Shown here: piece after piece, positions 60,190 through 64,000 of the stretch
Position numbering within the stretch: the stretch's first letter is position 1
Layout: the number at the start of each line of letters is the position of its first letter
From: an uncultured Pirellula sp.
GTDB taxonomy: Bacteria; Planctomycetota; Planctomycetia; Pirellulales; Pirellulaceae
DNA length: 64,000 bases
Assembly: GCA_903858115.1 (NCBI GenBank)
Contig: CAIOHR010000073.1
Coordinates: forward strand, 62,001-126,000
Reading direction: 5' to 3'
The notes under the pieces: model-generated
What the model was told of the DNA's origin: nothing
The model's database searches: none
The model's input: the letters and a program-made list of their open reading frames with translations, nothing else
Translations under genes and position numbers: made by a program

Positions 60190-60864
60190 TTAGCTGTCGG
60201 CAAGAATGGCGATCGCAGATCGAGCGGGTTCCCAATCGGGATACACACGTGCCGCTTCAAGATAACACTCCATTGCTGCATTATCGTTCCCGAGATGCCA
60301 GTAGCACTGCCCGAGAGCGACGCATGTTTGATAGGAGTATCGATCGAGTTTCAAGGCACGTTTGCAGTCATGAACCGCCTGCTCGATCATGCCATTCGAA
60401 AATCGAATCCATGCGCGAAGATAAAACACGTCGCTGCGTCCATCGGTTTCGTCGATCAAATGGCTTGCTAGCTCCTCTGCTCGGCGATAATCGCCGTCCG
60501 CAAGGAATTGTTCGACGGCGTATGCTGTCTGACGATGCCAGGGACTTTGTGTTCGTGCCGCAATGGCGCGTCGCGCTTCGTCCGCGCTGGTTCGAACGGT
60601 TCGAGAATCGTCGCGTAGCAAGGCACCGAGTGGAAAATAATGGGTTTCATCACCCAAAAAACAAAGCGCCCAAGTTGCGGCTCGCCGCGTTTCTACATCA
60701 GACGACTTGAGCAATCGCGTCAAGGTAGACGGTGAATAGTTACGCCGGACTTCGTCAATCCAGATCATCGGATTCTTGCAATCGATGCTAGAAATTACAA
60801 TAGAATGAATATCACCATAGGTGTAGGACAGATAGTTTTCGTAAAATTGAACTAGCTTGGTCAT
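60190..60864 (-). CDS. HEAT-like/TPR repeat protein
   Basis: 224 aa; RAATWALCFLGDE..., TPR-like ALKLDRYSYQTCVALGQCYWHLGNDNAAMECYLEA. Confidence 0.7.
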   Translation of the reverse strand: MTKLVQFYENYLSYTYGDIHSIVISSIDCKNPMIWIDEVRRNYSPSTLTRLLKSSDVETRRAATWALCFLGDETHYFPLGALLRDDSRTVRTSADEARRAIAARTQSPWHRQTAYAVEQFLADGDYRRAEELASHLIDETDGRSDVFYLRAWIRFSNGMIEQAVHDCKRALKLDRYSYQTCVALGQCYWHLGNDNAAMECYLEAARVYPDWEPARSAIAILADS

Positions 60865-61029
60865 ACCATTCAGCCGAGTGTTCGGATATTGGTACTATCG
60901 CTCGTGGAGAGAACAGTACTCGTGCGTGAGGATCGTGAGCCGTGTAAACGAACGATTCAACGAATCCACAATTCCACTGTAGTTGGGTAGATCCCATTTC
61001 GCAATGTATAGGTTTCCTCAAAAAAGATT

Positions 61030-62178
61030 ATGAATCGAATCGAAAGTTCTTGCTTGACTTTCATATGGCGGTGGATCTTTGCTGCACTGATGTTGTTTCT
61101 CCATACACTCCGATGCGATCCGTGTTTGTCCCAGGAGCATCCTTATTTATCGAGTGCCATGGTAGCCACACATCAACGACTACAAAATCCGCTAGACGAT
61201 CAAGTGGACGGGGCATTTGGGTATGCAGTTGATACCCTATCTCGACTTTATGATTTGCCCATGTGGGTCGATCGCCAGATCGCCAAAGATGAGATGGTTG
61301 CAGTAGTACCGAATAAAGAATCGATCGAGTTTTGGCTAAAGCGAATGTCTGATCAAGTGGATGGGCAAGTCATCATCTTGGACAACCTGGTGTTTATCGC
61401 TCCAAAGTCTATGGCAGATTCGCTTACGCTGGCGTACTGGGAACTCAAGACGTCCAAGATTCCAGCGGAATGGAACAAAGTCGATAACCCCGGCTTGAGT
61501 TGGAGCCATGGAGCAAGTTCGATCGAAGTTTCCAATGCTCTTTGCCAATTCGCCAAACTCGACAACGCTTGGACATCGAGTGTCGAACATGATCATTGGT
61601 CCGAACGCTCCTTTTCGAAAGTGTCTCGGCTAGCCGTCGCCACAAGTGTATTGGGAAGTCTTGGCAAAAAGCTTCGCATGGTGGATGGCAAAGCTAGCGT
61701 TGTTCCTCTCGCTGTCGATGGAGACCAGCCGCAAACAGTATCATGGAAATATACTCCGTCTCAAATGACCCAAATCGGTAGGGAGCATTGGAACACTTGG
61801 AAGACCGAGAACCCAATGGCAACTTTCCAAAAGGAAGGAGATGGGTGGCTGATATCTGCGTCCCCAGAGGCGCATCGTGCATTGGTCCACCCGCTCATCC
61901 CTAACAAGAAGTGGATAAGGCCCAAATCGAAAGTACCATTGTATTCACTCAAGCTGCAGGGGAGCCTGGAGAAAATGCTTCCGGAACTAGCGATGAAACT
62001 GAAGCTCGACATCGCACCGCTTCCTTTGCCGGAGAAAATTGGCAAACGCGAAGTGATGATCGACGTCAAGGACGCGACCGTCGATGTCATGTTACGGGAG
62101 ATAGGAAAGGCTGGGGGAATCGAGTTCCGCAAAACATCGATGGATCGCTATGAGATTCAAATCCTGGAAACACCCTGA
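61030..62178 (+). CDS. Hypothetical secreted protein with STN-like repeats
   Basis: 382 aa; signal peptide; repeated short beta-alpha segments. Confidence 0.6.
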   Translation: MNRIESSCLTFIWRWIFAALMLFLHTLRCDPCLSQEHPYLSSAMVATHQRLQNPLDDQVDGAFGYAVDTLSRLYDLPMWVDRQIAKDEMVAVVPNKESIEFWLKRMSDQVDGQVIILDNLVFIAPKSMADSLTLAYWELKTSKIPAEWNKVDNPGLSWSHGASSIEVSNALCQFAKLDNAWTSSVEHDHWSERSFSKVSRLAVATSVLGSLGKKLRMVDGKASVVPLAVDGDQPQTVSWKYTPSQMTQIGREHWNTWKTENPMATFQKEGDGWLISASPEAHRALVHPLIPNKKWIRPKSKVPLYSLKLQGSLEKMLPELAMKLKLDIAPLPLPEKIGKREVMIDVKDATVDVMLREIGKAGGIEFRKTSMDRYEIQILETP

Positions 62179-62271
62179 ACCACTGTTAGTCGTCTGGACG
62201 CGTCAAAGCAAATTGGCTATTTAGAAATCTGGTGTTCACAGAATTCATGGCCTGATATCGGGAATTAAGAA

Positions 62272-62694
62272 ATGACCAGCTCGATCAAGCGTCTCTCTGT
62301 CGGTTTGTTGGTATTGGCGATAGGCTGTCTACTCGCTTCCAATACTCACGCTGAAGAGTGGAATTGGAACCCATTCGCCAAGAGCGAAACTAAAAGCAAA
62401 CCCAGCCCGCTCTATACGAGCACCTCAAGTACGAACAAGAAGTCTTGGATGCCCGATTGGAAAATGCCGAGCATGTTCGGTACCAAAAAGACCAATGTAA
62501 ACTCGTATACGAGGAAAGAACCATCGACCTTTCAAAAGATGTCGAAGTCTACGTCGCAGTGGTTCAGCAAACTGAATCCATTCCCCAAATCCACGGGCTA
62601 TTCCGCAGAACCGAAAAAATCCTGGTTCTCGCCGAAACAAGACAACGAAGTCAAAACGGTCAACGATTTTCTAAGCCAAAAGATGGTTCAATAG
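62272..62694 (+). CDS. Small secreted W/K/S-rich protein, unknown
   Basis: 140 aa; signal peptide; SWMPDWKMPSMFGTKK motif. Confidence 0.6.
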   Translation: MTSSIKRLSVGLLVLAIGCLLASNTHAEEWNWNPFAKSETKSKPSPLYTSTSSTNKKSWMPDWKMPSMFGTKKTNVNSYTRKEPSTFQKMSKSTSQWFSKLNPFPKSTGYSAEPKKSWFSPKQDNEVKTVNDFLSQKMVQ

Positions 62695-62726
62695 CCATCC
62701 GCCTTCGGGCTGAGGCCGAATCGCGA

Positions 62727-63161
62727 TTACTTCGTTTCTTCCATTTCGCGAATGTAAGCACGTAGCCGCTCGAGTTCGTCTTCTGTCCCCTTCAATTTGA
62801 GCATGTTCTCGACTCGTTTCTGCAACTCGAACGAGTTCACGGGTTTCGACAGAAAATCGTCCGTCCCCGCTTCAACCGCGCGTTCGATGTCGCCAAGCTC
62901 GCTCAATGCGGTGACCATGAGAATCATAATCTTTGATGTGGCTTTGTCCGACTTTAGCTTTCTGCAAACCTCGAATCCGTTAAGCTTCGGCATCATCACA
63001 TCGAGTAAAATCAAGTCGGGCTTGAAGCTCTCGACCTTGTTCAATGTGTCTTGCCCATCGACTGCAAAAGCGGTATCGCACTCGATTCTGGCAAGGAATG
63101 CTTCAAGCAATTCGCGGTTCTGAGCGTTATCATCAGCGATCAATATTTTCGGAAGACTCAT
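62727..63161 (-). CDS. Stand-alone CheY-like response regulator
   Basis: 144 aa; ILIADDNAQNRELL, DLILLDVMMPKLNGFEV, KPVNSFEL. Confidence 0.93.
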   Translation of the reverse strand: MSLPKILIADDNAQNRELLEAFLARIECDTAFAVDGQDTLNKVESFKPDLILLDVMMPKLNGFEVCRKLKSDKATSKIMILMVTALSELGDIERAVEAGTDDFLSKPVNSFELQKRVENMLKLKGTEDELERLRAYIREMEETK

Positions 63162-63176
63162 ATAGCAACTTTCCCC

Positions 63177-64000
63177 TTAAACGGCCACGGCCAAGCCAGC
63201 CGCAGGAACGGGGAATTGGCTTGCCATGTGACGCACGTCTTCCCGAATCTGTGCAAGCATCGCTGCATCATCGTGCGACTTCAACGCCGTTGCAATCCAG
63301 GTCGCAATCGTCTTGAATTCGTCTGTCCCCATACCGCGTGTTGACAAAGCAGGGGCACCGATTCGAATACCGCTGGGGTCCATCGGTTTGCGAGTGTCAA
63401 ATGGAATCATGTTCATGTTCACTGTGATACCGCATTCGTCGAGCGCCTTTTCCGCGATCTTTCCGCCGATACCGAAGCTAGTCACGTCGACGAGGACCAA
63501 GTGATTGTCAGTACCACCACTGATCAGTCGTAATCCATGTGCCATCAACGAGTCGGCAAGCACTTTGGCATTGGCAACCACTTGTTTACCGTATTCCTTG
63601 AACGATGGCAGCAGAGCTTCTGCAAAGCAAACTGCTTTTCCTGCAACGACGTGCATCAATGGTCCTCCTTGAATGCCAGGGAAGACCGCGCTGTTGATCG
63701 GCTTCGCATACTCACTGCGGCACAAAATCAAACCGCTACGTGGTCCGCGAAGTGTCTTATGTGTGGTCGTTGTCACATAGTCGGCATACGGAACCGGCGA
63801 ATTGTGTACTCCTGCTGCGACAAGACCTGCATAGTGAGCCATGTCTACCAAAAGCTTCGCGCCAACCTCTCTAGCGATGTCTGCAAACTTGTCGTGGAAT
63901 ATCTCGCGTGGATAAGCACTTGCGCCTGCGACGATCATCTTGGGACGATGCTCGCGTGCCAATTTAGCTACTTGATCAAAATCGATTCGATGATTTACAG
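63177..64000 (-). CDS. glyA: Serine hydroxymethyltransferase, truncated by window edge
   Basis: [19 protein letters not shown] (PLP Lys); frame stays open to 64000 ([32 protein letters not shown]), so the ORF-track start at 63962 is internal. Confidence 0.95.
   Translation of the reverse strand, partial: VNHRIDFDQVAKLAREHRPKMIVAGASAYPREIFHDKFADIAREVGAKLLVDMAHYAGLVAAGVHNSPVPYADYVTTTTHKTLRGPRSGLILCRSEYAKPINSAVFPGIQGGPLMHVVAGKAVCFAEALLPSFKEYGKQVVANAKVLADSLMAHGLRLISGGTDNHLVLVDVTSFGIGGKIAEKALDECGITVNMNMIPFDTRKPMDPSGIRIGAPALSTRGMGTDEFKTIATWIATALKSHDDAAMLAQIREDVRHMASQFPVPAAGLAVAV

Noticed and set aside
63177-63962. glyA start at 63962 as given in the ORF track
   Set aside because: The frame remains open with conserved SHMT sequence ([18 protein letters not shown]) up to base 64000; the listed start is an internal TTG.

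Overview
This 64 kb window is chromosomal DNA that looks like a planctomycete, probably Pirellulaceae. That is inferred from protein families such as DUF1570, DUF4332, DUF4254, a DUF4159-type protein, PEP-CTERM, an N-terminal LExRxLLA motif and GYF_2. No phylogeny could be run. I support about 50 genes, most of them housekeeping or envelope functions: eno, partial glyA, FabH-like KASIII, LptD/OstA-like, M32 and M50 peptidases, ABC exporters, a UXS-type SDR and a di-haem peroxidase. There is a small polysaccharide cluster at about 19.8-28.9 kb (ABC exporter, glycosyltransferase/methyltransferase fusion, GDP-mannose 4,6-dehydratase-like, methyltransferase, glycosyltransferase) containing decayed gene remnants. 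No rRNA, CRISPR array, prophage or convincing tRNA was seen. The most interesting signals are: (i) an intact RAYT-type transposase homologue that has apparently lost both the HUH motif and the catalytic Tyr; (ii) a REPIN-like inverted hairpin doublet, heptanucleotide repeat arrays next to gene starts, and two other dispersed or TIR-bearing intergenic repeats; (iii) an SMC/YhaN-like DUF4332 protein with a degraded P-loop; (iv) a secreted protein with a duplicated Cys-rich domain; (v) a GYF_2 protein next to a 1399-aa protein of unknown function; (vi) unlisted frame-open remnants, one stop-start coupled to the dehydratase gene. The ORF track misses the edge-truncated S8 protease (1-769) and starts glyA internally.
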